From: Coriolopsis trogii | Lineage: Eukaryota; Basidiomycota; Agaricomycetes; Polyporales; Polyporaceae | Reading direction: 5' to 3' | DNA length: 64,000 nt | Assembly (NCBI GenBank): GCA_020543525.1 | Contig: JAHYIO010000001.1 | Span: forward strand, 4,568,274-4,632,273 | Part shown: in pieces, positions 10,252 to 21,987 of the stretch | How the letters are laid out: each line of letters begins with the position of its first letter | How positions within the stretch are numbered: the stretch's first letter is position 1 | Position numbers and translations under genes: made by a program | Notes under the pieces: generated by a model | Told to the model about the DNA's origin: nothing | The model's input: only the letters and a program-made list of their open reading frames with translations | The model's database searches: none

Positions 10252-11820
10252 TCACTTGTTCGCGAGCTGGTCGTACTTGCCGCCCGCGTACGAGTTGTTC
10301 CCGCTCGAGTACGGCACGGTCGGCATCGCGTCCAGTTGCAAGTTGGACCGCGAGCGCGCCATGACCTCCGACGCCACGTCGTTCCCGTACTGCTCCGCCA
10401 GTTGGCTGCAGCAAAGGGAGATATCAGCAAAACGCTCACAAAGCGAACGCGAAACCAATCGACGTACTTGGCGTAGTTGTCCATGATGACGGCCATGCTG
10501 TTCATGTTGAGGCGGTACGCCTTGGGCATCATGCCCTTGCCGAACCGGTACGTGACGTGGTTCGAGCACAGCAGGCCGGCGACCATGATCGCGAGCTGGG
10601 CGGGCACGAGGGAGAAGACGACGGCGTACCAGCGCTCGAGGATGACCCTCTCGAAGTCGATGTACGGGCCCTTGCATCCGGGGAGCACGCTGCGGGCGTA
10701 GCACGTCTGGCTGACGGTCGCCTCGACGAACGGGTTGAAGTAGCCGCAGCAGTGGAGCTGGTTCTGGATGCGGAGGCGGCCGTCGAGCCCGAGGTCGCGG
10801 GACCACTGGGCGTTGATCTTGCCCTCGAGGTTGAACGTGCGCTTCTTGTAGGTGATGTAGCCGGGGGTGACGAGGAGGGCGAAGCAGATCCAGAGCAGGA
10901 ACGAGTAGGTGGCGAGGAAGGCGCGGTTGTTGAGGAGGATGCCGGACCAGCCGATGAGGGACGTGAGGACGCCGAGGCTGGCGGCGATCGTGGAGATGAT
11001 GAGCTCGGGCTTGTTGCCGACCCGGATGATGTCGGCGTGCTCCCAGACGTTGAAGTGGATGAGGAGCGCCGCGATGAGGCCGGCGAGCGAGTAGATGGAG
11101 AACTAGGACAAGGCGTCAGCCAATGATCACGTCACATCACCCTGCGGGCGCTTCGAGGCTGGGGAGACAGCACAGAGGTCTCCAAGGCGATCCAGGCCAC
11201 CGTCCGTGCAAAATCCGCAAGGAGGACCTATCCACAGCGGTGGAAAATGGAGACTGTCTACGAGCAGAACGGGGATAAGAAGGACTCACCACAGTGTTCG
11301 CAAGGAAGAGAATCCACTTGAAGCGGTTCCACCGGAGACGACCCTTGCGACCGCCCTGGCCAAAGGTGACACCGTCGTAGTCGTCGTCGCCGTCGCCGGG
11401 CATGCGGGACTCGTTGGCACGGAAGGCCTCGCGACCGCCGCCCCGTTTGGGGATGGGGATGTCAGCGCCCTTTGCACCCTTCCTGCGCTTCATGCCGCCT
11501 GCGAGGACGGAGTTGGAAAACTTGGAGGGGAGGTAGTTGACGGAGAGGGAGGTGGGGATGCCCTTGCTGTCCATGAGGGGAGTGTCGTTCTTGGGGGACA
11601 TGGAGCGGAAGGAGCTGGCGCGAGAGCCATAGGGGAGGTTGGGGGGGTCGAGGCCGCTGCTGTTGTTGTTCATGCCTGCGAGCATGTAACGAGTGGAGGC
11701 TGCGGCGGACTGGACAGAGGGAGAGTGAGAGTTGACGGAGGAGGAGCGGGAGTGGCTGTTGTCGATTTGTTCGTAATCGACGTTAGGGGGCCGGAGGGGG
11801 TTCGGGACGCTTAATGACAT
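10252..11820 (-). CDS. Tetraspanin (fungal Tsp2-like)
   Basis: A plasma-membrane or endomembrane scaffold protein. Three exons: 11820-11290, 11102-10468 and 10405-10252, with GT-AG introns 11289-11103 and 10467-10406. The long N-terminal tail is Ser/Asn-rich with a basic stretch (MKRRKGAKG). Four hydrophobic segments follow: around FSIYSLAGLIAALLIHF, ELIISTIAASLGVLTSLIGW, the segment ending LLWICFALLVTPGYITY, and VVFSLVPAQLAIMVAGLL. The large extracellular loop carries the tetraspanin signature NQLHCCGYFNPF with further cysteines (SQTCYARS, LPGCKGP). The C-terminus ends GGKYDQLANK. CCG plus four membrane spans is diagnostic of tetraspanins; assignment to the basidiomycete Tsp2 type is inferred from the long N-tail. 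Its role here is unknown. Confidence 0.88.
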
Positions 11821-12553
11821 GCTGGGGAGAGAGAGAGAGGAGGAGAGACTCACGACGGGCTGCGATCCATCTAGACGCCGCAGAGCATAGGCGAGAAAGA
11901 TTATGAGGAGAGGGCGTCGAAGAGGACGAGATGAGGGGGCGGTGTTGGGATACGAAATGAGAGAGCGTCAGAGCGAGAGGGCGGCAAGCACCGTTCACAC
12001 GACGCACACGTACCGGCTGCAGCTGGGGCGTCGGCGACGGGCTTGCGACGTGGCCGTGGCCCGAGCTCGTCTGCTGGTCCCGGTCGAGATACGTCGACCA
12101 CATCCGCTGCATCCTCGGCCTATTCTACAGAGAGTACAGGAGGAGCACAGCGTGTATGTCGACAAGATGCGCATCCCCTTTAGGCCCATTCTGTTGTCTA
12201 CTCCCATTCGCACGTGGCTCACTCTCCGCACTCCGCCCGTTCCCTCTCCCATCTCCGCCGCCCGACTCTGGCTTGATCACCTCCGTCTGCCGTGAGCAGG
12301 CTCTGTCCCGCTCGCCAAGGCCGCCGCGTTCTTGGCCGCACTCGGTCTCTTGGCCACTCTGGCTTATTCTCTTCAATGGACTGAACGTGCTCGTCGTAGC
12401 GCACTTTCCCAGACACTTCACGGATGCAATCACGCATGTCGCGTGGACGACATTCCCCGATCTATCCGCGACAGCACCCAGCTCGTTATTGAACGCTTAG
12501 GGTTATGCTCGACAGACCATCCACGGCGTCATCCTGCTAGTCAATGCCATGCC
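11821..12553. other. Tetraspanin 5' region, no other gene seen
   Basis: This probably holds the 5' leader and promoter of the tetraspanin gene and the 3' flank of the HET gene. Overlapping short frames on both strands show no domain, and none has a convincing splice structure. Confidence 0.45.
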
Positions 12554-15444
12554 CTATGTATCTGTCGCTGACATCCCATGCGCATACACGCACATCAATA
12601 GCACCCTTGTCTGGCACAGCTCGCCCATCACCGCCATATCGTCCACCACGAACCTGTCAGGATGCAAGGCCATACGACGCAGACGGCCGGGGGCGACATA
12701 CACGTAACGTCGCGGTCCCTGTTCCTCCAACCTACTAACACCTCCCGTCGCCTCGGCTGTACCGGTCGCTTCTCCCATGCCACATCTCTCGGCACTGCAC
12801 ACACCAACACACGCGACTCTACTCTCGCTCGTGGACAAATCGTCCTCGAGAAACAAGAGGGCGTCGACCGTAGGTGTGGCCATCGTCCCCAACCTCACAT
12901 ACAACCGGAGCATGTACGTCCCCATCGACGCACGGTGGCTAACAAGCATCCTCACATCTCCTTCCAGTCCCTCGATCCGCCCAGCGGTCACGGACGCGCC
13001 CTCCTTCAATCGTGCGACAAAGTATACCGCCTCCGCCGTGCACACGCCCGTTCCGTGCCCAAAGCTTGCGCCCTCGATGCAGGACACGACCGTCCGGGGT
13101 GCCCACGTGAACCTCGGGAGCGCGAGCCGGGGTGTGAGCTGCGGCGGGAGCGCCTTGGACACTTTGCGCTGCTGGAGGAAGGACGCCCTCACTCTCCGCT
13201 GTGCAACGTCCGGGCCGGCGTCGATGGCGAGCAGCGCGCCGACGTCCATCGGCAGGAGGCTCGAGACCGCGATGAGCTCGTCCTCGGGCTTCGTCGTTGT
13301 GCGCAGGCGAAGCAGCCTGAGGTCGTCGTCCAGATCCAGGTGGTGGGCGCACGCGTGATGGTCCGCGCGGAATGCGAGCACGGGGACGTGCGACGAGCAG
13401 GATTCGGGAGAAAGGAACCTCAGCGATGGGTTCTGAGCAGAACAGTCGGCGTCATCGGCCGCAGCGAGGGTCTTGGAGGCGTACGGCCTGAGCCCCAGTC
13501 TCTCTGCGACGTTCACCGGGCCCTCGACGAACTCAAAGTAGAGTTCGCGTGCCAATAGACCCTCTTGCAACGTCCACACCCATCCCGAGGTCGCGATCCG
13601 GAAGAGGTTCTCCTCCCACGTTTTGCTCTCTGAGCACTGCGAGCGGATACAGTCATGGATGACAAGCACCTTCTCCGCGTCGCGGTACGTGCGCGCCATG
13701 TGCTTGATCGCCTTCTTCCGCAGATCGCCTACGCCCGGCACGCACAGCGAGTCCATCCAGAACGCGCCTGTTTGGGGGAGCAGCAGCTGAGCGAGCCGCG
13801 CAATGCGCTCTACTACGCACGTCGGCAGGCCGTCCTCGGTTGTGCTCCCCATTCCGTCGGCCCAGACATGCGAGATCGCGACGTACGCGACCTCATTAGC
13901 TGGTCGGACGCGTAATTTCTTTCCGTTGTAGACGACAGCGGGAACGGCTCCGGCGGAGAGCAGATCCACGACGTCTTCGAGAGGCGGTTTGGTGTATGCA
14001 CAGCTGCACGAGGGATCGACATGACGCGGCACATACGTGTCCGTATTCGAGATGGTGTAGAAGACGCACGCGGCCTCGGTGCATTCCCGGTGCTCGTCCG
14101 GGGACGATCTAACGTACGGCGGGAGGCGGACAAGGTTCGAGACGACCGGCACACCGCGCAACGTCGACATGAACGCGTGCGAGATCGCGTTCGGGCACCA
14201 CCCCCGCGCGCCACATCCTCTCCTCGCACGAGCCGAGCATGTAGAAGCTCCGCATCTTGTCCGTCGCCCGCTCCATCAGGCGCTCCATCTCGGGCAGCGC
14301 CTGCCATATGCTGCGTGCGGTGGCGCAGAGGGGTGCGACTGTGAGCGCGACGGCGCATACGACGTCCGTGACCTCGTCGGTGCGGTGCCCCGCGCGGAAG
14401 AACGTGCTCCTGTTCTCCCACATCTCTTCGTCGAGCGCGTTGAGCGCTCTGTTCAGGAGCCGTGCGGCGTCGCGGCCGTGCTGGGCATATCCGTCCGAGT
14501 GGGCATGTACGTGGTTGTGCATGTGCTGGTGCCAGTGGACCAACACTTGGAGAACTCGGGTGCCGGACAAGACGACCTCGCCCTCGTTGGGTCCGGGAAC
14601 GAGGCACGTCGACTCTGGGATCCGCGCGCGTGTGGTGGCTTCCAGGAGGCCGAATGTCAACGCACCCACCCATAGGGCGGCATCGGCCCGCAAGCTCTGG
14701 ACGGCGCCCTCGCGGCGGCTCCTCGTGTACGCGGAGAGTGTGTGGCAGAACGGGTGGCCGTCGTGGGGGGGCGCCGGACCAGGGGACGTCCATGGGAGAG
14801 CCCGCGAGCGCACGTGCGGTGCGCACCGCAGAGCTGTGTTCGTCCGGGAGACACTCCACGGTGAGAGTCGGCGAGATGCACGTCGGGGGGTCTGCGTGCG
14901 CGTCACGTCAATGGTAGAACATTGAGCGAGGTTTCGTCTGGTTTGGTTTACCTGGGTTCGGGGCATCGGACAGCTCGCGCAGTGAGGCGCGTGACCATGG
15001 CATCGGAGACCACTCGGCCGTGTTCGTCCGGAGGTAACACTCGTAGCCCCACATAGCGGTGATGCAGTCGAAGAAGAGAGCCTGGTACAGGTCCGATTCT
15101 GTCGTCTCCGCTCCCGGTGCCTCTCGGAGTTTGCACGCGACGTGGTACTTCAGTGTCACGACGACGGCGAGCATCCCGGAGAGGATGAAGTCCAGCACAG
15201 AGCTGCGGACAAAGCTCACGCGCAGGCCTTCTGGAGGCAGGTTGTCCGGGTCTGGTCTCGGATATCTGTCTGCCAGGAGGTTGACGAGCGTCCCAAAGCA
15301 AGGAGGCAGATGGCGGGCTCGGTCAGCGATGTCGTCCGCGAGGGAGCAGGCAAAGGACGCGACCGAGTACTCGGCGCGTAGATAGCTCAAGCATTCCTCG
15401 TAGAGACGATAGTGCGGATTTGTTCTGTCAGTGACAACCTCCAT
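12554..15444 (-). CDS. HET-domain protein with two apparent one-base frameshifts
   Basis: Related to fungal heterokaryon-incompatibility proteins, which trigger cell death or self/non-self responses; the exact role of this basidiomycete subgroup is not established. The first exon opens at 15444 (MEVVTDRTNPHYRLYEE) and ends at a GTAAAC donor near 14952, with an acceptor near 14900. The HET core lies in 12554-14170: VAYVAISHVWADGMGS, then TGAFWMDSLCVP, RKKAIKHMARTYRDAEKV and SGWVWTLQEGLL. Homologous-looking coding passes between frames at two homopolymers: seven G at 14765-14771 and five C at 14201-14205. Removing one base from each restores LTVEC...WSGAP-HDGHPFC and CEERMWRAG-WCPN. So it is either a recent pseudogene or an assembly error. 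A further upstream exon between 15445 and 15841 is possible. Confidence 0.72.
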
Positions 15445-16634
15445 TGTGCCGGGGCTGCCCCGCCCATGACAGGTGTACGTGGTCAGGGTTCGTGCATGGC
15501 TGTGAAACGCGGGTATATGCTTCAGCTAACAACGTAGTAAGATGTGTAGCGGCTAGGCGTACCACGCCAGTGCGGCTTTTCGGGAGATGTCTGGGAGGAA
15601 GGTCAGTTCCACGCTCTAGTAGGAGGACAGGATCCATGCACTCGTACCTCGTGATTGGTCCTTCCTGCAGTACTGGATAGTAGTCTCCACAGAGAACGCG
15701 CTGGTGGGAGTACCACTGTATTAGAAAGGAGTCACGATGGCGGCAGAGTGGGCACCGTACCATATTGCACCAGGAGAGGATGAAGAGAGGGACGCCATTG
15801 AGTTGGCGAGACGCTAAGTGCAGGGATGTGGGGAATTGCAATGCTCAGGTAAAATCTCGCGATAGCGGACTCAGCTGTGCGGAGTCGTGACCTTGACGTC
15901 GTGTATGACCACTCGTTAGAAATTGCGCCTGGTTGCCTGCATGATTTGTGAACGCTGGTGCGAAGTGAGAGAGACATAACACGTCAATGGACGGCATGCT
16001 TCGCATCAGTGTTCAGGACCCCCAAATGGTCTGGACGCTCTCTGTAGCGAGGGTTCAAATCGAAGTTGTCTTGATGAAATATTCCCAGTACTCACCAGCG
16101 CTCGATTCAAGCGAATTACTCCGTCATGCCATCCTCATAGACCCCATTGCATGGCTAAGAAAGGCATTAGTATACCAGACCTTGGCGTAGTGCTTGAGAG
16201 AAGGATGGCGGCGTGTACAATGAGATGATGACTCACGAGACGGATATCAGGGACTTAAGATCAGATCTGAAAGGCGCTCTCAGCATGCGGTAGTTAGTAA
16301 CTTAGTTGAGAGGGGCTCGAGGGCTCGAGAGACAAAGTCACACCTGCTTCCAAAAGGTCGTTACCGTAGAACGCACCTACAATACCGGAGTATGTTGTAT
16401 GGACCTTGGCTGGTAGCTAGAACGCAGGGCATTCATTTTGAGTGCTGACTTGCTTGCGACCCCCAGTATCCGACTACGTATCATCGACACACAGTGACCC
16501 GTATCGCACGGGACGAAACTGTCGCGCGGGCCACTACGCAACCAGAGATGCTGGGACTCTATGCATTGCGTTGATATGTCTATACTGTCTTACATCTTTG
16601 TACACTTCCTCGCATGTTTGCGCCAGCAGCACAA
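15445..16634. other. Interval between HET and phosphoglycerate mutase genes
   Basis: The minus-strand frame 15428-15841 contains CPLCRHRDSF and could be an upstream exon of the HET gene, but I cannot place a clean splice to the ATG at 15444. From 15850 to 16634 I see nothing that supports a gene. Confidence 0.4.
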
Positions 16635-18639
16635 TTAGGCGCTCTTATCTAGGAGCGAACGTCCCGACATCTCTGCGAGCGACAGTCAGTGTAACGATGA
16701 TGTCAGATACAAACCCAGTAACTCTCACCTTCAGGCTTGGGGAGGCCCTGTAACCGATGATGAATATACTTTAGTCGTGAACGAATCGCGGACGGATGGC
16801 CACGTACCATGATGTCCAAGACAGTCGGTGCGACATCGCACAGCGCTCCTTCCTCTTCATCGCTGTCTTTCTTGTCCGCAGCGAACTTCAACTTCTTCGG
16901 GTCGCCAGTCATGATGAACGGGACCGGATTGGTGGTGTGTGCGGTGTGCGGTGCCCCAGTGTCGGGGTTGATCATCTGCTCCGCGTTGCCGTGGTCGGCG
17001 GTGACGAGCAAGATGTACCCGGCCTCTTCGCACGCCTTGTAGACGACGCCGACGGCCTCGTCCGTGTGCGTGATCGCCTCGACCGCCGCTTCGTATACGC
17101 CCGTGTGGCCGACCATGTCAGGGGGCGCAAAGTTGCACATGATGAACTCGTGTTCCTTCTTGCGCACGAGCTCTGCGACCTTGTCCGCGACACCCCGGAC
17201 GCTCATCTTGGGCTCCTTGTCGTAAGTCGCGACCTTGGGCGAGGGGATCATGTGGCGCTCCTCCTCGGCGAACTGCTTCTCCACACCGCCGTTGAAGAAG
17301 AAAGTGACGTGCGCGTACTTCTCAGTCTCTGCACCGGACGCGTCAGGGAGGCAGTGGAGTTAGATCGGGAGGAACGGCGGACCGGCAACGTGCGCTTGCT
17401 TCACACCCTGCTTAGCGAGCCATTCTGCAAGCACGTTTGTCATTGCTTGGGGTGGGAATGCGACCTTGAAAGGGAACTCCGCATTGTAGCGCGACATCGT
17501 TGTGATGTGCTAGAGCATGGGATTTCAGTATTGAGCACGTCTGAATGACTCGGTGTGACTTACGAGGTCCTTAGGAACATCAACCTCCATAGGCTTGTCA
17601 GGCAAGCCGAAGACCGTAACGATTTCGCGCATACGGTCAGAGCGATAGTTGAAGAAGAAGAGTGTGTCGCCGTCTGCGCGATATGCAATCAGCAAAGCGT
17701 CTCGTCGCGGATGTGACCAAGGTTCACCTTTGATTCTACCAGAATCACCGTTCACGATGAGCGGCTTCAGGAACTCGTCCGTCTCATCATTCTTGTACCG
17801 CTCTTCGATCGCCTTGACCGGGTCTTCCGCCTTGTCGCCCTCACCCTTGACGAGACCGTCGACTGCGATCTTGATACGCTCCCAGCGCTTGTCGCGATCC
17901 ATGGCGTAGTAGCGACCAACGACGGTAGCAACCTCGCCGACCTTTTCTTTCTCAATAAAAGCGAGAAGGTCCTTCATGTAGCCTGCAGCTGAGCGGGGTG
18001 CAGTGTCACGGCCGTCGCCGAAGAAGTGGATGTAGACATCCTTCAGGCCGACTTCCTTCGCGGTCTCGAGGAGCGCATAGAGGTGGTGGATATGAGAGTG
18101 GACGCCGCCGTCGGACACCTGAAGAGAGATAGATGTGTATGAGCAAGGACAGAGACTGGTGCGGTACTTACGAGACCGAGAAGGTGGAGACGACCGTTGC
18201 CGTTCTTCGCCCTATTGAAAGACTCGAGGATGTTTTCGTTCTTGTGGAACTGCCTCTTCTTGATCGACACATCTATGCGCACAATGTCTTGCCAGACAAT
18301 ACGTCCTGCACCAATGTTCAGGTGGCTGGACGGATGCTATCAGTCGCATCCAGCGGTGTTGCCTCACGCGAAACACTCACCCTACTTCCGAGTTCCCCAT
18401 GAGTCCATCACTGAGACCGACTGCCAGACCATGGGCGTGAAGCGTGCGGTAGCTGTGTTCCTTCGCGATCGTGTCCATGTTGGTCGTGTTGCCGGCGTCG
18501 ATCGCATCGCCCTTCATGCCTTTCTCCGGTGCGATGCCCCAGCCATCGTGGACGCTATGGACACGGACGTGAGCTGTCGTAGAGACTACAAGTTGGAACT
18601 TGCGCACATGAGACAGACCTTGTTCTTGACTTCTGGCAT
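16635..18639 (-). CDS. 2,3-bisphosphoglycerate-independent phosphoglycerate mutase
   Basis: Interconverts 3- and 2-phosphoglycerate in cytosolic glycolysis and gluconeogenesis using two Mn2+ ions and a phosphoserine intermediate. The N-terminus is assembled across a 53-base intron (18607-18555) as MPEVKNKVCL-I-VHDGWGIAP, the standard opening of the family. The catalytic serine motif MGNSEVG-HLNIGAG is split by an intron at 18380. Metal and substrate motifs follow: SDGGVHSHIHHL, FGDGRDTAP, NYRSDRMREI, FAPPDMVGHTG and VTADHGNAEQM. The end reads CDVAPTVLDIM-GLPKPE-EMSGRSLLDKSA through two further short introns, stopping at 16635. Length and all motifs look complete. It is divergent from the SET gene, with about 260 bases between the two start codons. 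Confidence 0.95.
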
Positions 18640-18901
18640 GGTGGATGAGAGTGAGTGGGGGGATACGAGATGAGAGACGCGTGCGGTCTCTTCGACCTCG
18701 TCCGATGATCTCAAGTCCAGATCTGTGCCAGATCCCCTGAAATCTTATCTTATCTCACCACACTTATAGCGCTGCATTCCCGATACGATACAACCACCTC
18801 GAACAGGCTTCCACCATCACGCCAGGCATCATTTCAGATACCACACACCCCACGTATTAGCCAGCAGGAAACTAGAGATTGCAGCCTAAGATTGGGCTGT
18901 G

Positions 18902-20117
18902 ATGGTCGAGTTTCCCCTTCCTCGGGTAGTGCAAGACGTCAATTGTGACGCAGGCTCAGACAAGGGGGATTATTCGAAAGCAAATCTACAATTGTCAAAC
19001 ATTTCTCTCGGTCCGGACACCTGGCACACAGTCCTCCTAGTAGAAACCACGGTCGCGTCCGCGTTATCCGCTGACTCTGACTCCTTCTCGACTCCCCGAG
19101 ACCCACAAATTTCCTATCGTATAGCCGATGCTGGTCCGAGCTGTGGACTTGGTGTCTTCGCTGCAGTCGACATACCTCGCGGTGGTCTCATCGTGCGCGA
19201 AAGCCCACTTCTGATATATCCTCAGGCCGTGCCATTTCACAAGAGCCTCCCTCCGGAGAACGGATATCCTGAGCTGGACGATGCGGTATCACAGATGTCT
19301 CCACGTCATCGGGAGGCATTCCTTGAACTCATGAACAACCAGCCCGACGAGCCCTCTCTCGTCAAGGGCATCATCGACACCAACGGCCTTTATCTCGGCT
19401 CTCTTCCTGGGAGGGTCGTACATCAGTACGCGGCTGTCTGCGAAGACATCTCGAGGGTAAACCACAGGTACGGTCGTGATCTCTCGTCTCTCGTGTTGTC
19501 TGCCTGAGACCTGCTCCCCTCCCAGTTGCTCTCCTAATGCCACGTACCGCTTCGATATCCATACGTTCACAGTCGAGCTACGTGCACTCTTTCCCATCCC
19601 AGCCGGCGAACAAATCTTCATCTCGTACATCGACCCGGGCCTTCGTCGCGAAGATCGGCAGCAGGAACTATCCAGCTATAGGTTCACCTGCGCGTGCCCG
19701 CCCTGCTCACAAACCGGTCATGCTCGCATGCAGAGCGAAATACGTCGGCACATGATTACCCGCGGAGATGGCGACGCCAATGCTCGTGACGCCGCTTTCG
19801 AGCGGTGGATGTGCACCCGTAGTATGCCCGACGACCACTCGGACCGGCAATACGACAGGGATTTCTTGCAGTTGTTTGAAAGGGAACGCTTGTACTACGA
19901 ACCCGTCTGGGAGGCGTTCGCGGCGCGCGTATGCAAGGCCTGCTGCGCTCTTGCGGATCTGGAGGGTGCGAAAAAAGTGGCGAAGCTCGCGGCGGAACTC
20001 AATGTGGCGTACACAGGGGACGACCGGGGATGGGCTGCTGTGGAGGCGGCCCCCGAGCAAACAGAGTTGTGGAACTCCAGGGCAAAGTTATCGCATTCAG
20101 CTCGCGACGCCGATTGA
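18902..20117 (+). CDS. SET-domain protein
   Basis: A probable protein-lysine methyltransferase or SET-fold protein of unknown substrate. The ATG at 18902 opens an exon to 19467; intron 19468-19525 splits the NHSC motif, giving EDISRVNH-SCSPNATYRFDI. The SET opening is SYRIADAGPSCGLGVFAAVD, with IPRGGLIVRESPLL after it. The C-terminal SET part is FPIPAGEQIFISYID, followed by a cysteine cluster (FTCACPPCSQTG) resembling a post-SET zinc site. A helical C-terminal extension of about 130 residues follows. This pattern is common in basidiomycete SMYD-like SET proteins. The first ~70 residues show no motif. It shares a divergent promoter region with the phosphoglycerate mutase gene. Confidence 0.88.
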
Positions 20118-20264
20118 ATATTGGCCCATTCCTCCCTGCGCTGCACCTTCGCAAAACGATACGCTACAATATGTAACCACTGGTACCCCGGGTGGATTCC
20201 GGAATAAGAACATGTATGAAGCAAGCGCACTAAGTTCCAGTAGGACAGTCAAAACTGGTAAGGT

Positions 20265-21557
20265 TCAGTCCCAGACAATGGGCGGGCGAGTGGGAGGGTT
20301 GTGCAAGGGCGTGACGACGGGTACGAACCGAAACTCAACGCCCCCTGCCGCGCACGCCTCCTCGATGTTCCCATACACCACCCGCCTCTCCTCCGGTCCA
20401 AAGAACCTCACCGTCCGGAGCCCCAGTCCATCCCTCCCCGCGCGCGCGACAAGGGCGAGCAGCGCATCCTCGTGCCTGAACGTATTCTCGTCCGCGTAGA
20501 ACTCGAGCACTTGCACCCCGCGCGAGAGCCGGTCGAAGAGCCGCGCGGAGTAGAGCCCCTCGATGCAGCACAAGTGCTCGACGGGCGAGCCTTCTGCGCC
20601 GATTGCGTCCAGAAACGGAGGCCCGTACGCCCGCTCGGCCTTCTGGCCCTCAGCGTCCGCGTCCTCGTCACCGTCACCGTCCTCGTCCTCGACTGGGACC
20701 GATGGGGTCCAGGACAGAAAGCCGCTGAAGACGACGCGCCGTAGGGACCGACTGTTGCGGACGTGCCTGACGAACTCGACGTCCCACTTGGGCCTGCCCG
20801 GGTCCGACGCCGAGAAGGCAGGTCTGGCCGGAGGCACATGGATGTGCAGAGCGTACAGCTGCGGGGCGAACGCGGTGATGATCGAGTTCACGACCGGCGC
20901 GGGGAGCGTCGGGACGTAGATGTACAAATCGCGGAGCCGCGGGGCATGCGCAGGGTCTAGCGCTGCCGTAGAGCCACAACCCATTGCTCCGACGCCATAC
21001 GCGCTCAGATTGAGCTCGAGCGTCTCGAGGTAGGGCAGTTCGAAGCACGCTTTGAGCGCGGCGTCCGACGAGGGGCCGTTCGCGGTGAGATGGGGCACGG
21101 TGCGCACGGCGGGGAGCGCGTAGAGGAGAGCGGGCGAGAACGACGAGGGAGAGGGTCCCCGGCGGGCGGCGCCGGTGAGCCCCAACCAGACACTGCCGTA
21201 CGTGTTCTGGGCGTGGTACGTGAAGTTTCGCAGGCTGTGCTCGGGCAGGATCTCGAGCCATTGAAACTCATCCAGCGGGCTAGAGTTCAGCCGTGGCGTG
21301 CATGAGACCGTCACTTGTCGCACTAAAGGGCGGAGGTGGGGATACTTCTGGAGCGTCTTCTTGAGACGCACCTCGGACGAGTCAGGGCAGCGGATCCAGG
21401 AGTGGAAGGCGAAGGAGCGATACAGCATCTTCTGAGCTGGGATTGTCCATGCTTTACAGACTCGCACCGCAGTGATCTGTTCGTGGGTGCCAAGGTACTG
21501 CATGATTTCGTGCAGAACATCCTCGTTCAGCCGGAAGTTTGTTGTTGACGGGTCCAT
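20265..21557 (-). CDS. F-box protein
   Basis: A single-exon gene of 430 codons from ATG at 21557 (MDPSTTNFRLNEDVLHEIMQ). An F-box occupies roughly residues 8-50 (LNEDVLHEIMQYLGTHEQI, then VRVCKAW). The rest contains scattered leucine-rich segments (LPYLETLELNLSAYG, APRLRDLYIYVPTLP, SRSLRRVVFSGFLSW) and an acidic linker. This is probably an SCF ubiquitin-ligase adaptor with unknown target. It is not obviously the same subfamily as the F-box genes at 5724 or 42685. It lies tail-to-tail with the SET gene, about 150 bases apart. Confidence 0.82.
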   Translation of the reverse strand: MDPSTTNFRLNEDVLHEIMQYLGTHEQITAVRVCKAWTIPAQKMLYRSFAFHSWIRCPDSSEVRLKKTLQKYPHLRPLVRQVTVSCTPRLNSSPLDEFQWLEILPEHSLRNFTYHAQNTYGSVWLGLTGAARRGPSPSSFSPALLYALPAVRTVPHLTANGPSSDAALKACFELPYLETLELNLSAYGVGAMGCGSTAALDPAHAPRLRDLYIYVPTLPAPVVNSIITAFAPQLYALHIHVPPARPAFSASDPGRPKWDVEFVRHVRNSRSLRRVVFSGFLSWTPSVPVEDEDGDGDEDADAEGQKAERAYGPPFLDAIGAEGSPVEHLCCIEGLYSARLFDRLSRGVQVLEFYADENTFRHEDALLALVARAGRDGLGLRTVRFFGPEERRVVYGNIEEACAAGGVEFRFVPVVTPLHNPPTRPPIVWD

Positions 21558-21987
21558 GGCGTGTAGCTCAACTACGTGTTGTGTCCGGCGACTGATCTGG
21601 CAGACTGTTAGGATAAGGGGGCGGACGCAGGAGCAAAGGATCGAGTTAAGTGAGGGCTGGCCGCTGCACACAAGTACAACATGTGGCTGTGTGTAGACGC
21701 CCGAGGATGACTCTACCCACACTTACCAAGTAACGACGATCGCCGGCAGAGCATGCGAGATGTATTCGGGTTTGCTTCAACGTGCGGAATCGCCACACGG
21801 AGAAGTCGAGAGCGTTAGATGAAAGCGTGAGCAAAGCTAGTGACAGTACAATTCCATGTCCGAACGATCAAGAGTCCTCATGCAGTGTCCAGGCACTCGA
21901 AGAGGTTCGAGCAAGATGTGCAAGCGAGATCAAAAAACAGAGCACGACGAGTTCCGAGAAGACCCGTCACCACATCCCATGCAGCTG

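Noticed and set aside
10557..11126. Plus-strand Glu/Gly/Ala/Val-rich frame of 189 codons
   Set aside because: It is antisense to the tetraspanin exon, which has clear motifs and splice sites.
12662..13558. Plus-strand frame of 298 codons
   Set aside because: It is antisense to the HET domain exon; no motif.
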